A DNA stretch of 64,000 nucleotides from Polaribacter sp. (lineage in GTDB: Bacteria; Bacteroidota; Bacteroidia; Flavobacteriales; Flavobacteriaceae): the NCBI GenBank assembly GCA_029245785.1, contig JAQWOR010000077.1:1-64000 (forward strand), given 5' to 3'. Shown piece after piece: positions 16,469-27,900 of this stretch. Each line of letters begins with the position of its first letter. Within the stretch, counting starts at the first letter, position 1. The notes beneath the pieces were generated by a model. It was not told the DNA's origin and made no database searches. It worked only from the letters and a program-made list of their open reading frames with translations. The position numbers and the translations under genes were made by a program.

Positions 16469-18970
16469 CTATTTCTTGGGTTGGGCTCTGTTCATTTCTG
16501 TAATATCTACACTCGTGGCCTCAACACCCAAAAAGTGTTTGCTAAAATGATCTGCACGCAGCCAGAAAGAGTATTCTGTCATATTTCCAAAACCATGGCG
16601 CTGTCCTGGCATGGTCATAAATTTAAAACGCTTGTTGGCTTTAATCAAGGCATTTGCCATTCTAATGGTTCCTGCCGGATGTACATTATTATCAACATCT
16701 CCATGAATCAATAGTAAATGGCCTTTTAAGTTTTTTGCAATGGAGTGGTTGGTGTCAATTTTATACTTGTAGGTGGTTTTCCCTTTTTCGTTAATTTCTT
16801 CTTTTACACCGTGGTGTGTTTCACTCCACCAACTATTATACACATTATTGTCATGGTTTCCTGCAGATGAAACCGCTGCTTTAAAGAAATCTGGATATAC
16901 CAACATGGCTGCTGTAGACATAAATCCTCCACCTGAATGCCCGTAAATTCCGACGTTAGAAATATCTATAAAACGATGTTTGTTTGCCAATTGTTCTGCA
17001 ACATATTTTTTATCTGCCAAGCCATAATCTCTTAAGTTTCCATAACTATAATTGTGATACCATTTAGAGCGGTCTGGATGTCCTCCTCTATTTCCTAATG
17101 TAATCACAACAAAACCAACTTGCGCCATTCTATCTAACCGATCCATTCTATAGGAAAAAGACTTGTTTACAGCTTCCGTTTGCGGTCCAGGATACACATA
17201 TTCTAATAATGGGTACACTTTTGTTGTATCCATATCATAAGGGGTGTACATGACTCCGTAAATGTCTGTAATTCCGTCATCTGCTTTTACTTTAAAAGGT
17301 TCTGGAAATTGATAACCCGTAGCAAAAAGCTGAGATAAATCTGCTTCTTCTAGTTTCATTACCAATCTTCCATCTGTTGAACGTAATTCAGATTTTGGAA
17401 TTGTATTTACTCTTGAATAATTAGAAATAAAATACTTGTTAGAATCTGCCATGCTAGTTCTTGAGGTGTAATCACCAGCATTTAACGCACGCATTCCCGT
17501 TCCTTTTAAATTGATTTTATACATATGAGCAAAATACGGATCTTGATTTTTGTTAACCCCATTTGCTGTAAAATACAAGGTTCTTGTTTTTTCGTCCAAA
17601 CCAGAAAAATTGTCTACATGGTAATCTCCGTTGGTAATTTGATTTTTTAAATTTCCTTTAACGTCATATAAATAAAAATGTGCCCAACCATCACGTTCTG
17701 CCCAATGTAGCATTTCGGTTTCATTGTTAAATAAAATCAACGGCCTAGATTCAATGTAGGTATTAAATCGTTCTTCGATTAAAACCGTTACTTTTCCAGT
17801 TTCGATGTCTGCCACGCAGATGTCTAATTTTTTCCGATCTCTGCTAATCACACTAAAATAAACCTTCCCTTTTTTTGACAACAATAGAGATGGTTTAAAG
17901 TCATTATCTCTATTCGATTGTTTTCTGGGTGCTCTATACACCGAAATACTCTGTTGCTTAACCGTATCTAGTGCTACTTTTGTAACGCCTTTAGATAAGA
18001 TATCAAAAATCAACAATTCTGATTTATAATATTCTTGTTCTCCAGCCATGTGGTATTTATAGGTTTCCAAGACTGGTCTTTTGCTTTTAACAGAATTGAT
18101 AACCCACAAGTCTTTGATATGTCTAGAATCTGATTTTTGAAATACAAACTTTTTAGAATCATGAGACCAAGTGCCCCAAATTCCTTTTCGTTTGTCTTTA
18201 TTTTTAATTTTAGTTTCGTTGTTTTCACCCCAAGAACCTCCACCATAACCATAGTGTTCTACACCATCTTTGGTCCATTGATTTTCTACAATGGTTGAGT
18301 CTTTTTCATCTTTTACAGCTTTTAAAAAGTTTACTTTATCCATCCAATATATATTGAAGTTTTTAGCGTATAAAACAATCGAGCTGTCTGGGGCAATGTT
18401 TGCCCATTTCTTCCATTTTTCTTTTCCTTTTTTCTTGGTGTCTATAATTGTCAACCCATTGCTTCCCAATCTATATTCTAAGTGATACACCTTCTTTTCC
18501 TTTTTTGGTTTTTCTGCTTTCGTTTTCTTCTCTTTAATAGAGTCTTTTTTTGTTACGGCTTTTTCAGCAGCAATAACGTCAACTTCTTCTGTTGAAGTAA
18601 CTCGAAAACGAATGGCTGTTTCACGTTTGTTAAACTTAAAGTTAAACCGAGGTAAGTGTTGCCCATCATAAGGGTCTTTGGTGATTTCTGTCAACCACTT
18701 TGCCATCTTAGCATTGTCAAACAACGCTGTTCTCGTTCTTTTATCAGCATCTACTAGATAGTAATTAGAACCCTCAGAGGTTTTATATTGATACCAAAAA
18801 CGGTTTCCTTTTTTTAGCCAATGTGGGCTCACCTTTGTTGAATGAACTAGTTTTGCGATGTTTTTTGGCGAATACTTTGCCGCTTGTCTGTAGTTTGGTG
18901 TTGGACGCTCTTGAGCAGATACCGTGTTCGCTATAAAAATAAATACGAACAACCATGTAAAATTTTTCAT
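16469..18970 (-). CDS. S9-family prolyl peptidase (dipeptidyl peptidase IV type), exported
   Basis: An 833-residue serine peptidase with a signal peptide (MKNFTWLFVFIFIANTVSAQ), a beta-propeller domain (about residues 60-590) and a C-terminal alpha/beta-hydrolase domain. The triad is visible: nucleophile Ser in GIYGHSGGGFMS, Asp in LIHGDVDNNVHP and His in PGQRHGFGN. It should cleave dipeptides after proline or alanine from peptides in the periplasm. A Lys/Glu-rich low-complexity insert (KEKKTKAEKPKKEKK) lies in the propeller at about residues 145-160. It is convergent with the HTH gene. Confidence 0.9.
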   Translation of the reverse strand: MKNFTWLFVFIFIANTVSAQERPTPNYRQAAKYSPKNIAKLVHSTKVSPHWLKKGNRFWYQYKTSEGSNYYLVDADKRTRTALFDNAKMAKWLTEITKDPYDGQHLPRFNFKFNKRETAIRFRVTSTEEVDVIAAEKAVTKKDSIKEKKTKAEKPKKEKKVYHLEYRLGSNGLTIIDTKKKGKEKWKKWANIAPDSSIVLYAKNFNIYWMDKVNFLKAVKDEKDSTIVENQWTKDGVEHYGYGGGSWGENNETKIKNKDKRKGIWGTWSHDSKKFVFQKSDSRHIKDLWVINSVKSKRPVLETYKYHMAGEQEYYKSELLIFDILSKGVTKVALDTVKQQSISVYRAPRKQSNRDNDFKPSLLLSKKGKVYFSVISRDRKKLDICVADIETGKVTVLIEERFNTYIESRPLILFNNETEMLHWAERDGWAHFYLYDVKGNLKNQITNGDYHVDNFSGLDEKTRTLYFTANGVNKNQDPYFAHMYKINLKGTGMRALNAGDYTSRTSMADSNKYFISNYSRVNTIPKSELRSTDGRLVMKLEEADLSQLFATGYQFPEPFKVKADDGITDIYGVMYTPYDMDTTKVYPLLEYVYPGPQTEAVNKSFSYRMDRLDRMAQVGFVVITLGNRGGHPDRSKWYHNYSYGNLRDYGLADKKYVAEQLANKHRFIDISNVGIYGHSGGGFMSTAAMLVYPDFFKAAVSSAGNHDNNVYNSWWSETHHGVKEEINEKGKTTYKYKIDTNHSIAKNLKGHLLLIHGDVDNNVHPAGTIRMANALIKANKRFKFMTMPGQRHGFGNMTEYSFWLRADHFSKHFLGVEATSVDITEMNRAQPKK

Positions 18971-19072
18971 ACGGTGTGTAATTGGTTTGTTGCTATAAAA
19001 AGTTAAAGTTCCTTAAAACAAACAACATGGCAAATTTTACGTTAGATTTTAAGAGTATTTTAACAAAAGAGC

Positions 19073-19106
19073 AAAAAAAATCCTCGTTGATTAACGAGGA
19101 TTTTTT
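19073..19106 (-). terminator. terminator of atpDC
   Basis: TCCTCGTT-GATT-AACGAGGA stem flanked by eight A's and six T's, 22 bases after the atpC stop. The T-run on either strand could also end the divergent direction. Confidence 0.85.
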
Positions 19107-19127
19107 ACTTTTTATATCAAATGAAAT

Positions 19128-19421
19128 TTACTCAACCAATAAAATTACTTTATTGTTTTTCATCTCAATGGTTCCAGAATTAATCTGTAATGTTAAAATT
19201 TTAGCATCATCGGCGTGAGGTACTAACTGTGCATTCAATTCATTTAATTCTAAATGTTGTTGCGTGTGTACATGAATACCAACAGTTCCTTTTTTTAATA
19301 CCGAAACAATTGCCGCGTGATTATTTAACATTTGAAAGTCTCCGTTTATACCTGGCACTGAAATAGAATCAATGTCTGATGAAAACAAAATAGCTTCTGG
19401 TGTTACAATTTCTAAAAACAT
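19128..19421 (-). CDS. atpC: F1 ATP synthase epsilon subunit (short form)
   Basis: A 97-residue central-stalk subunit of F1Fo ATP synthase. MFLEIVTPEAILFSSDIDSISVPGINGDFQMLNNHAAIVS is the classic beginning of the N-terminal beta-sandwich (written here as adjoining pieces MFLEIVTPEAILFSSDIDS and ISVPGINGDFQMLNNHAAIV). The C-terminal two-helix domain that inhibits ATP hydrolysis in other bacteria is missing, as is common in Bacteroidota. It follows atpD by 77 bases. Confidence 0.93.
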   Translation of the reverse strand: MFLEIVTPEAILFSSDIDSISVPGINGDFQMLNNHAAIVSVLKKGTVGIHVHTQQHLELNELNAQLVPHADDAKILTLQINSGTIEMKNNKVILLVE

Positions 19422-19498
19422 ATTTTTTATTGTTTTTCGTCTTTCGCTTTTCGTTTTTCGTTAACTCTTAACTCAAAACTTATCACTCAAAACTAGTT

Positions 19499-21022
<1,524 letters not shown>

Positions 21023-21072
21023 TTAATGTTAGTTATTTTATTTAGTGGGTTTTACCCCTCTTTTTCAGGGGG

Positions 21073-21080
21073 CAAAGGTA
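21073..21080 (-). promoter_or_regulatory. -7 box for atpDC
   Basis: TACCTTTG on the minus strand matches TAnnTTTG 62 bases before the atpD ATG, allowing a leader of about 57 bases that contains a 5-bp G/C stem. No well-placed TTG -33 is visible. Confidence 0.4.
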
Positions 21081-21356
21081 AATTATTTAATGGAACTTTA
21101 AAAGTGTTTTACACTATTTTTTAGCTGTTTTTCAGGCAGCAATACTTCTCTTAATTCTACTCATATTGTAACAGGCTTTACACTCTTATAATAGCTTAAA
21201 ATTATTTATCGTTTTTACAGCGCCTCAACGGATTCACCATCCTTTTTAAAGACCTAAGCTAGCGGATTCAAATGCATTGTTTTGCAATAGCAGTTGAAAA
21301 GATTTTATGAAGTGTTTTTGAACTGATTGTAAGAAGCCAAAAAATTACTTATAAAA

Positions 21357-21384
21357 AAAGCCTCATAGTAAACTATGAGGCTTT
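21357..21384 (-). terminator. terminator of the OmpA-family gene
   Basis: Stem AAAGCCTCATAG / CTATGAGGCTTT (12 bp) with a TAAA loop and a preceding A-run that becomes a T-run on the minus strand, 28 bases after the stop. Confidence 0.85.
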
Positions 21385-21412
21385 CAAATATTGTATTAAG
21401 TAGAGATATATC

Positions 21413-22768
21413 TTAGTTGTTAGAAACTTTGATTTCAACTCTTCTGTTCTTCGCTCTACCTGCTCTTGTCTTGTTAGAATCTGCAGGATTGCTTGCTCCA
21501 TACCCTTTAGCTGCTAATCTAGAAGCATCAACTCCTTTAGAAACTAAATACTTCATCACAACATTAGCTCTTTTGGTAGATATTTTTGCATTTATTTTAT
21601 CTCCTCCTGTACTATCAGCATATCCTTCTATTACAAAGTTTGCTTTAGAAAATTCATTCATAAGCGCTGCAATTGCATCTAATTGCTTCGTCATTCCTGA
21701 TTTAAAAGAAGATCTTCCTGTATTAAACAATATAGAGCTAGCAAAATCTCCAATTGATTTAGCAGCTTCTTCGCTAATTACTGGCTCTGGACATCCATTG
21801 TTAGATGCAGGACCCGCAACGCTTACACAGTTGTCATCTTTATCTAAAACTCCATCTCCGTCAGTATCTGGCCATGGACATCCTCTGTTTGCAGCTGGTC
21901 CAGCTACATTAGGACATTTGTCATCTTTGTCAACAATACTATCTCCATCAGCATCTGGACAGCCATTGTTAGCTTTAGATCCTTTTGCATTTGGACACAT
22001 GTCATTTTTATCAGCAATTCCATCAGCATCAGCATCTGGACAACCGTTTAATGCTGCTAAACCTGCAACATTTGGACAAGAATCTTCAGAGTCTTGAATC
22101 CCGTCGCCATCAACGTCTGGACATCCATTAAATGCTGCTAAACCTGCAACATCTGGACAAGAATCAAATTTGTCATAGATTCCGTCTCCATCAGTATCTT
22201 TTCCTCCAAATTTAATTACTAAACCTAGAGAGTGCTGAAAATGATCCTTTACTTTGTCTGTAAATTGACGTTTTGCTCCTGATTGGAAGTTTAATCCAAC
22301 AGTTTCTGTGAACCAAGTGTTAAAACCAACACCCACGTTCAACATCGCTTCACCTGTATTATCAATACTTGTGTAACCTCCACCTAAATATACATAAGGG
22401 TCAAACCATTGTGTTGTTGATCCAAAAGCAAAATCTACCAATTTGTTTACATCGTATTTTACATTGGCATCAATTGCATAGTAAAAGTCAGACTCAATTT
22501 CATTCAATGATCCTGCTACTTGTAAAGTAAAACCGTCTTTAAGGTATTTTTCTACAGAAACTCTTGAAACAGAAGATAAAACGTCCCAATCTGATGTTCT
22601 TAAATAATCTTTAGCAATATCTCCTAGTTCTGTCCCTGCTCTATAGTCTAAAGCATTCACCCCAAAACTTACTGCCCAAGGGTTGTTTGAATCCTGTGCG
22701 CTTACGTTACTTACTGCTGCAAACGCAAACAAAGCTATCATAGCTATTTTTAAATGTCTCATTATCAA
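21413..22768 (-). CDS. OmpA-family outer membrane protein with thrombospondin type 3 repeats
   Basis: A 451-residue outer membrane protein. After a signal peptide (to about residue 24) comes an eight-strand-type beta-barrel domain (25-190), then five calcium-binding TSP type 3 repeats (about 193-325; repeating DTDGDGIYDKFDSCPDVAG-like units rich in DxDxDG and one Cys each), then an OmpA C-terminal peptidoglycan-binding domain (about 335-451, with FVIEGYADSTGG, ISTKRANVVMKYLVSKG and KGYGASNPADSNKTRAGRAKNRRVEI). It tethers the outer membrane to the wall and is probably abundant. A strong promoter and terminator frame it. Confidence 0.95.
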   Translation of the reverse strand: MIMRHLKIAMIALFAFAAVSNVSAQDSNNPWAVSFGVNALDYRAGTELGDIAKDYLRTSDWDVLSSVSRVSVEKYLKDGFTLQVAGSLNEIESDFYYAIDANVKYDVNKLVDFAFGSTTQWFDPYVYLGGGYTSIDNTGEAMLNVGVGFNTWFTETVGLNFQSGAKRQFTDKVKDHFQHSLGLVIKFGGKDTDGDGIYDKFDSCPDVAGLAAFNGCPDVDGDGIQDSEDSCPNVAGLAALNGCPDADADGIADKNDMCPNAKGSKANNGCPDADGDSIVDKDDKCPNVAGPAANRGCPWPDTDGDGVLDKDDNCVSVAGPASNNGCPEPVISEEAAKSIGDFASSILFNTGRSSFKSGMTKQLDAIAALMNEFSKANFVIEGYADSTGGDKINAKISTKRANVVMKYLVSKGVDASRLAAKGYGASNPADSNKTRAGRAKNRRVEIKVSNN

Positions 22769-22798
22769 ATTTTTAAATTAAAAGTTCTTTATTAAATA

Positions 22799-22829
22799 CA
22801 AATGTAAGCTGATAAAACTTATCTACCAA
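22799..22829 (-). promoter_or_regulatory. promoter of the OmpA-family gene
   Basis: Minus-strand TTG (22827-22829), 20-base spacer, TACATTTG (22799-22806), 30 bases from the ATG. It resembles the promoter of the neighbouring paralogue at 23653-23682. Confidence 0.6.
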
Positions 22830-22896
22830 AGGTTTTTGTGAGAAAGTTAAAGAAAACCCGCGCTCCACATAACCAATTATGTGGCTTAAAACAATA

Positions 22897-22932
22897 ATCC
22901 CAACCTAAATATAAAATTATCTGGGTTGGGAT
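22897..22932 (-). terminator. probable terminator of the short barrel gene
   Basis: A 9-bp stem ATCCCAACC / GGTTGGGAT around an 18-base AT loop lies 102 bases after the short barrel gene. A second perfect hairpin, CCACATAA-CCAA-TTATGTGG, is at 22865-22884. Neither has a strong T-run, so termination is likely but not certain. Confidence 0.45.
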
Positions 22933-23033
22933 ATTTATTTAATCTATGTGGCTAAAAGCTACGTTTTAAATTTTTAGTTTTGAAACAACCTTAAAAAGGA
23001 ACCCTTTTCAGTATTAGCTTCAATATTAATTAT

Positions 23034-23621
23034 TTAGTTGGTCTCTTTCTCTTTTCCTCCAAATTTAATTACTAAACCAAGAGCGTGTTGAAAATGGTCT
23101 CCAACTTTATCTGAAAATTGACGTTTTGCTCCTGATTGGAAGTTTAATCCAACGGTTTCTGTAAACCAAGAAGTAAAGCCTACACCTACATTTAACATCG
23201 CTTCACCTGTATTATCAACACTTGTGTAGCCTAGTCCTAAATATACATAAGGGTCAAACCATTGTGTTGTTGATCCAAAAGCAAAGTCTACCAATTTGTT
23301 TACATCGTATTTTACATTGGCATCAATTGCAAAGTAAAAGTCAGATTCAAGTTCATTTAATGATCCTGCTACTTGTAAAGAAAAACCGTCTTTAAAGTAT
23401 TTTTCTACAGAAACTCTTGAAACAGAGGACAAAACATCCCAATCTAATGTTCCTAAATAATCTTTAGTAATATCTCCTAGTCCTGTTCCTGCTTTATAAT
23501 CTAAAGCATTTACCCCAAAACTTACTACCCAAGGGTTGTTTGAATCTTGTGCATTTACACTACTTATTATTGCAAACGCAAACAAAGCTACCATAGTTAA
23601 TTTTAAATTTCTCATTGTCAA
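23034..23621 (-). CDS. short paralogue of the OmpA-family protein (barrel only)
   Basis: A 195-residue outer membrane protein nearly identical over its whole length to residues 1-195 of the downstream OmpA protein: signal peptide, NPWVVSFGVNALDYKAGT, DVLSSVSRVSVEKYFKDGF, FAFGSTTQWFDPYVYLG, FTETVGLNFQSGAKRQF and FQHALGLVIKFGGKE. It stops with KETN exactly where the neighbour enters its first TSP3 repeat, so it has neither calcium-binding linker nor peptidoglycan-binding domain. It looks like a tandem duplicate that lost its C-terminal domains; it has its own promoter and intact frame, so it is probably expressed. Confidence 0.88.
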   Translation of the reverse strand: MTMRNLKLTMVALFAFAIISSVNAQDSNNPWVVSFGVNALDYKAGTGLGDITKDYLGTLDWDVLSSVSRVSVEKYFKDGFSLQVAGSLNELESDFYFAIDANVKYDVNKLVDFAFGSTTQWFDPYVYLGLGYTSVDNTGEAMLNVGVGFTSWFTETVGLNFQSGAKRQFSDKVGDHFQHALGLVIKFGGKEKETN

Positions 23622-23652
23622 GTTTTAAGTTAAAAGTTTGTTTTCTTAAACA

Positions 23653-23682
23653 CAAACATAAGATGATATACGCATTTATCAA
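23653..23682 (-). promoter_or_regulatory. promoter of the short barrel gene
   Basis: Minus-strand TTG (23680-23682), 19-base spacer, TATGTTTG (23653-23660), 31 bases from the ATG. Confidence 0.6.
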
Positions 23683-23729
23683 AGATTTTTTGAGAAAATC
23701 GCAAAAAACAAACGATTTTTTTTGCTTAT

Positions 23730-24923
23730 TTATATGATGTTTACTGTTTTTCCAACCTTACAAAAAGCCCTAATTGCTGTGTCCAAATGTTCTTTAGTAT
23801 GTGCCGCAGAAAGCTGCACTCTAATTCTTGCTTTTTCTTTAGGAACTACTGGGAAAAAGAAACCAATCACATAGATTCCTTCTTCAAGTAATAAATTGGC
23901 CATTGTTTGCGCCAATTTTGCGTCATATAACATCACCGGAACAATTGCTGCATCTGCACCAACCAAATCAAAACCTGCTTTTTCCATCTCGCTTCTAAAA
24001 TAGCTTGTGTTCCATTCCAGCTTATCTCTTAAAGAGGTGTTGTTAGACAACAGGTCAAACACCTTTAAAGAAGCTCCTACAATTGCTGGCGCCAATGAAT
24101 TTGAAAATAAGTACGGCCTTGATCGTTGGCGTAAAATTTCAATAATTTCTTTTTTCCCTGTTGTATAGCCTCCCATGGCACCACCTAAAGCTTTCCCTAG
24201 TGTTCCTGTAACAATATCAACTCTTCCCATTACGTTTTTAAGCTCTACGGTGCCTCTTCCTTTTTTTCCTATAAAGCCTGCCGCATGACATTCATCTACC
24301 ATTACCAACGCATCGTACTTATCTGCTAAATCACATATTTTATCTAGTTTCGCTACAATTCCATCCATAGAAAAAACACCATCCGTTACAATGATTTTAA
24401 ATCGGTGGTTTTGAGTATTCGCCTCAATCAATTGCGCCTCTAAAGAAGCCATGTCATTATTATCGTATCGATAGCGAGCCGCTTTACACAAACGAACACC
24501 ATCAATAATAGAAGCGTGGTTTAAACTGTCAGAAATAATGGCATCTTCTTTGCTTAGTAGCGGTTCAAAAACACCACCATTTGCATCAAAAGCTGCTGCA
24601 TATAATATGGTGTCTTCTGTTTGGTAAAATCTCGCAATGGTTGCTTCTAGTTCTTTATGAATATCTTGTGTTCCGCAAATAAAACGAACAGAAGACATTC
24701 CGAAGCCATGGGTATCCATTGCGTCTTTTGCCGCCTGAATTACCTCTGGATGATTTGACAAGCCTAAATAATTGTTTGCACAAAAATTAATCACTTCTTC
24801 GCCTGTAGAAATTTTAATTACTGCGTCTTGAGATGACGTTATAATCCGTTCCGATTTATACAACCCTGCTTCTCTAATCTCTTGAAGTTCTTTTTGTAAA
24901 TGTTCTTGTATCTTTCCGTACAT
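23730..24923 (-). CDS. kbl: glycine C-acetyltransferase (2-amino-3-ketobutyrate CoA ligase)
   Basis: A 397-residue PLP enzyme that splits 2-amino-3-ketobutyrate with CoA into glycine and acetyl-CoA, the second step of threonine breakdown. Marks: [69 protein letters not shown] and the PLP lysine in [15 protein letters not shown]. It belongs to the same alpha-oxoamine synthase family as BioF in this window but has the SVRFICGTQ signature that separates Kbl from BioF. No threonine dehydrogenase is in the window. Confidence 0.95.
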   Translation of the reverse strand: MYGKIQEHLQKELQEIREAGLYKSERIITSSQDAVIKISTGEEVINFCANNYLGLSNHPEVIQAAKDAMDTHGFGMSSVRFICGTQDIHKELEATIARFYQTEDTILYAAAFDANGGVFEPLLSKEDAIISDSLNHASIIDGVRLCKAARYRYDNNDMASLEAQLIEANTQNHRFKIIVTDGVFSMDGIVAKLDKICDLADKYDALVMVDECHAAGFIGKKGRGTVELKNVMGRVDIVTGTLGKALGGAMGGYTTGKKEIIEILRQRSRPYLFSNSLAPAIVGASLKVFDLLSNNTSLRDKLEWNTSYFRSEMEKAGFDLVGADAAIVPVMLYDAKLAQTMANLLLEEGIYVIGFFFPVVPKEKARIRVQLSAAHTKEHLDTAIRAFCKVGKTVNII

Positions 24924-24965
24924 AATACTATAAATGTGTAATTGTTGTCTTGTTTATTTGTGTTG

Positions 24966-24993
24966 CAAAAGTAACTTAAATTTCTTCTACCAA
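24966..24993 (-). promoter_or_regulatory. kbl promoter, overlapping the end of the upstream gene
   Basis: Minus-strand TACTTTTG (24966-24973) with a TTG at 24991-24993 (17-base spacer), 42 bases above the kbl ATG. The -33 part lies inside the last codons of the helicase gene. Confidence 0.45.
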
Positions 24994-27900
24994 AATGATT
25001 TCACCTATATATATCAACAGTTTCTTAAGTACTTTAAAATTCATCGATTTTAAAACTTGTTCATATTTTAATAACTGTTGATGGTGCTTTTTTAATGAAA
25101 TCCCTGTTTTGTAATCTATAATTGTGACTTCATTGTTTTTGTTAAAAACCAATCTGTCTGGGATAACCGTTTGATGATCTACAGTGCTAATTTCTCTTTC
25201 GTTAAAAACCGTAACTCCTTCTGAGTAATACGCTTCTAACTTTGGATGATTGACAATTTTACGAATGCTTTGCATGATAGATTTGGCCTTTTCTTGATCA
25301 ACAACCCCTTGTTGCACATATTGATTCACTACTTTTTCTACAACAGCTTCAGTAGTGATTTTCGACATCATTTCATGAATCAAATTACCAAACTCAACAG
25401 CCTTTCCTTGTTCCGTGTCCCACAATTTTGAAGAACTTGCTAGCATGTGTATGTTGTGGTCTTTCCAAGAAGTGCTTATAAATTGACGTTGAATTTCTGT
25501 CTGTATTATTGAAGGTTTTAAAACACTTGTTTTTTTACTGTTTCCGAAGGAATAATGCAACACCTCTTCACTCCATTGCTCGGTGTTTTGCAAATACTCA
25601 ATCAAAACACCAGAGCTATAATTGGTATTTACAACGCCGTTTTTATTTATTTTTTTATCCGTAACAACGTACAGTTGCTCAACAGTTCTGGTAAAGGCAA
25701 CATATAAGAGATTAAAGTTGTCTAGCTCTAATTCTTCTCGTTGTTTTTGATAAATTTTTGCGCCATTACTATTTACATATTGAATGTCTTTTGTCGATGG
25801 AATCAACAATTCATCAAACCCATTAAAGTGATTAGAAGGCAAATTAGACAACCATGCTTTTGGGTTTTTCTGAAAATAAATATCGATATCATATGGAAAA
25901 ATAACTACTGGAAATTCCAGGCCCTTCGATTTATGAATGGTCATAATTTGAACTGCATTAGGGGCTTCTGGAGCAACAATACTTAACGTATTCTTTTTTA
26001 ATTCCCAAAAATCTAAAAACTCTTGAACACTCGTTGCTTTTCTTTGGTGATCAAAAACAAGGTCTAAAAAGAATTGCAAATACGCATCTGAAGTTGTTGC
26101 TAATTGAAAGCTTCTAATAATTTCTTCTATCTTTTCATAAAATGGCAGCTGATGAAAATTGTGCATATCAAAAGAGATTCCCAATGTAGGTAATTGCGCA
26201 AATAAAACGGCACTCTGTTGCTGAGTTAATTCCTCAAAAAACAACTGCTTCTCTTTTTGAATCGCTAAATGATTGTATAAAAAATACAGTACCTCCACAA
26301 AGGTTTCTTTATCATTTGGGTGTTGTATAATCTGTAATAAATGAATGATAAAATTTACTTTTTTACTATTTTGAAGCAGCAAAGTTTCTGAAGAAACAAT
26401 CTCAACATTGTGTTCTGATAAGTAGTTTGCAATTGTAATAGCGTGCTCCTTTTTTCGCACCAATACACACACTTCATTTCTTAAGAAATCAGCATCTAAA
26501 TTTTCAATAATTTCCAAGACTTTCTTGGCATATTTTAACTCGTTTTCCTCTTTGTCAATTTCCTTTTCTAAAAAGTCAATAGAGATATATCCGCCTTTTT
26601 TAGCCGTTTCCTTTTGAGAATTTCCATTGGCAAACAACTGCTGATAGGTCTGGTTTTGAAAATAGCCCGCAACATGCTGAAAAAAGCGATTGTTGAACTG
26701 AATTATTTCACTGTAACTTCTGTAATTGGTTGCTAATTCTTTTACCTCTTTCTGCACTTGAAAAGGCATTGTTTTAACAGAGGTTTTATCTAAAGATCCT
26801 AGATTTATAAACTGCGCTGCCTTACCACCTCGCCACCTATAAATAGCTTGTTTTCCATCACCAACCAACAATAAGTTACTGTGCTCTTGCGCCAAGGCAT
26901 TGTCTATTAACGGAATTAAATTTTGCCATTGCAATACTGAAGTATCTTGCATTTCATCAATAAAATAATGCATAAATTTTTGTCCAATTCTTTCATAAAT
27001 AAATGGCTCTGGTTGGTCTTTTATGTGGTCTGAAATTAACTGATTAAACTCTGTAATTAAACGAATATTACCCTCTTCTTTTATTGCTATTAACTCTGCA
27101 TGTATCTTTGTTAAAACAGCTAATGGAATCACACTTTTTAGCGCCAACTTATGCAGTAAATATTCTTGATAACAGGTCTCTGACTCTAAATACAAGGTTA
27201 ATAATTCTGGTAAAACTCCTTCAATGGCTGTTTTGATGTCGTCTGATTTTGATTTTGCGTAAAACAGGTTTTCTTCGATTTTTTCTCTCAATTTTGACGC
27301 TTCAAAAAACTTTGCCTTCGCAACAGAGTCAGACAACGCCAAAAAATGCTTTGGCAACATTGACCGATAAAAATCATTGTGATTCAATTGCATCGATTCA
27401 ATAATTTCCAGTCCTTGATTACCAATTTCATGAAACCTCTTTTCCAACACCTTTTGCTGCGTTGTCAAATTATTTTTTAGCTCGATAAAGTCTCCAACTG
27501 TTTTTTTGGACAACTGTTTAAAATGGTCTGCATCATTTTCATTTAACAGAATTTTTGCAAACTCATTCAAGTCTCTTGAAATGTCCCAAGAAGTATCTTC
27601 ATTGGCTTTTTCTAATGAAAAATCGATCAATATTTTTGTAACATCATTTTCTATTCCAATTTTAGAGATCAACACATCTACTGCTTGGCTTAACAATGTA
27701 GCCGCATCTAGCTCTACTTCAAAAGTAAGGTTCAACCCTAAATCATATGCAAAATTCTTAATAATTTTATAAGTAAAACTATCAATCGTAGTAATTCCGA
27801 AGGCACTATAATTTTGTAAAATTGCTTCTAAAATTTGACCACTTCTTTGCTGAATCACCTCTTTATCAAGCGTTGTTTCTTCTACAATTTTCAATAAAAT

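Noticed and set aside
21081-21352. Possible tRNA or small RNA gene in the atpD-OmpA gap
   Set aside because: No cloverleaf, no TTCGAA-type T-arm and no strong hairpin was found.
21417-22097. 226-codon plus-strand open frame
   Set aside because: Antisense to the OmpA/TSP3 gene; long only because the TSP3 repeats have biased codons. No homology to any known family is visible.
22865-22932. Possible riboswitch or small RNA from two hairpins between the OmpA genes
   Set aside because: Two simple stems do not match any structured RNA I know; a terminator is the simpler reading.
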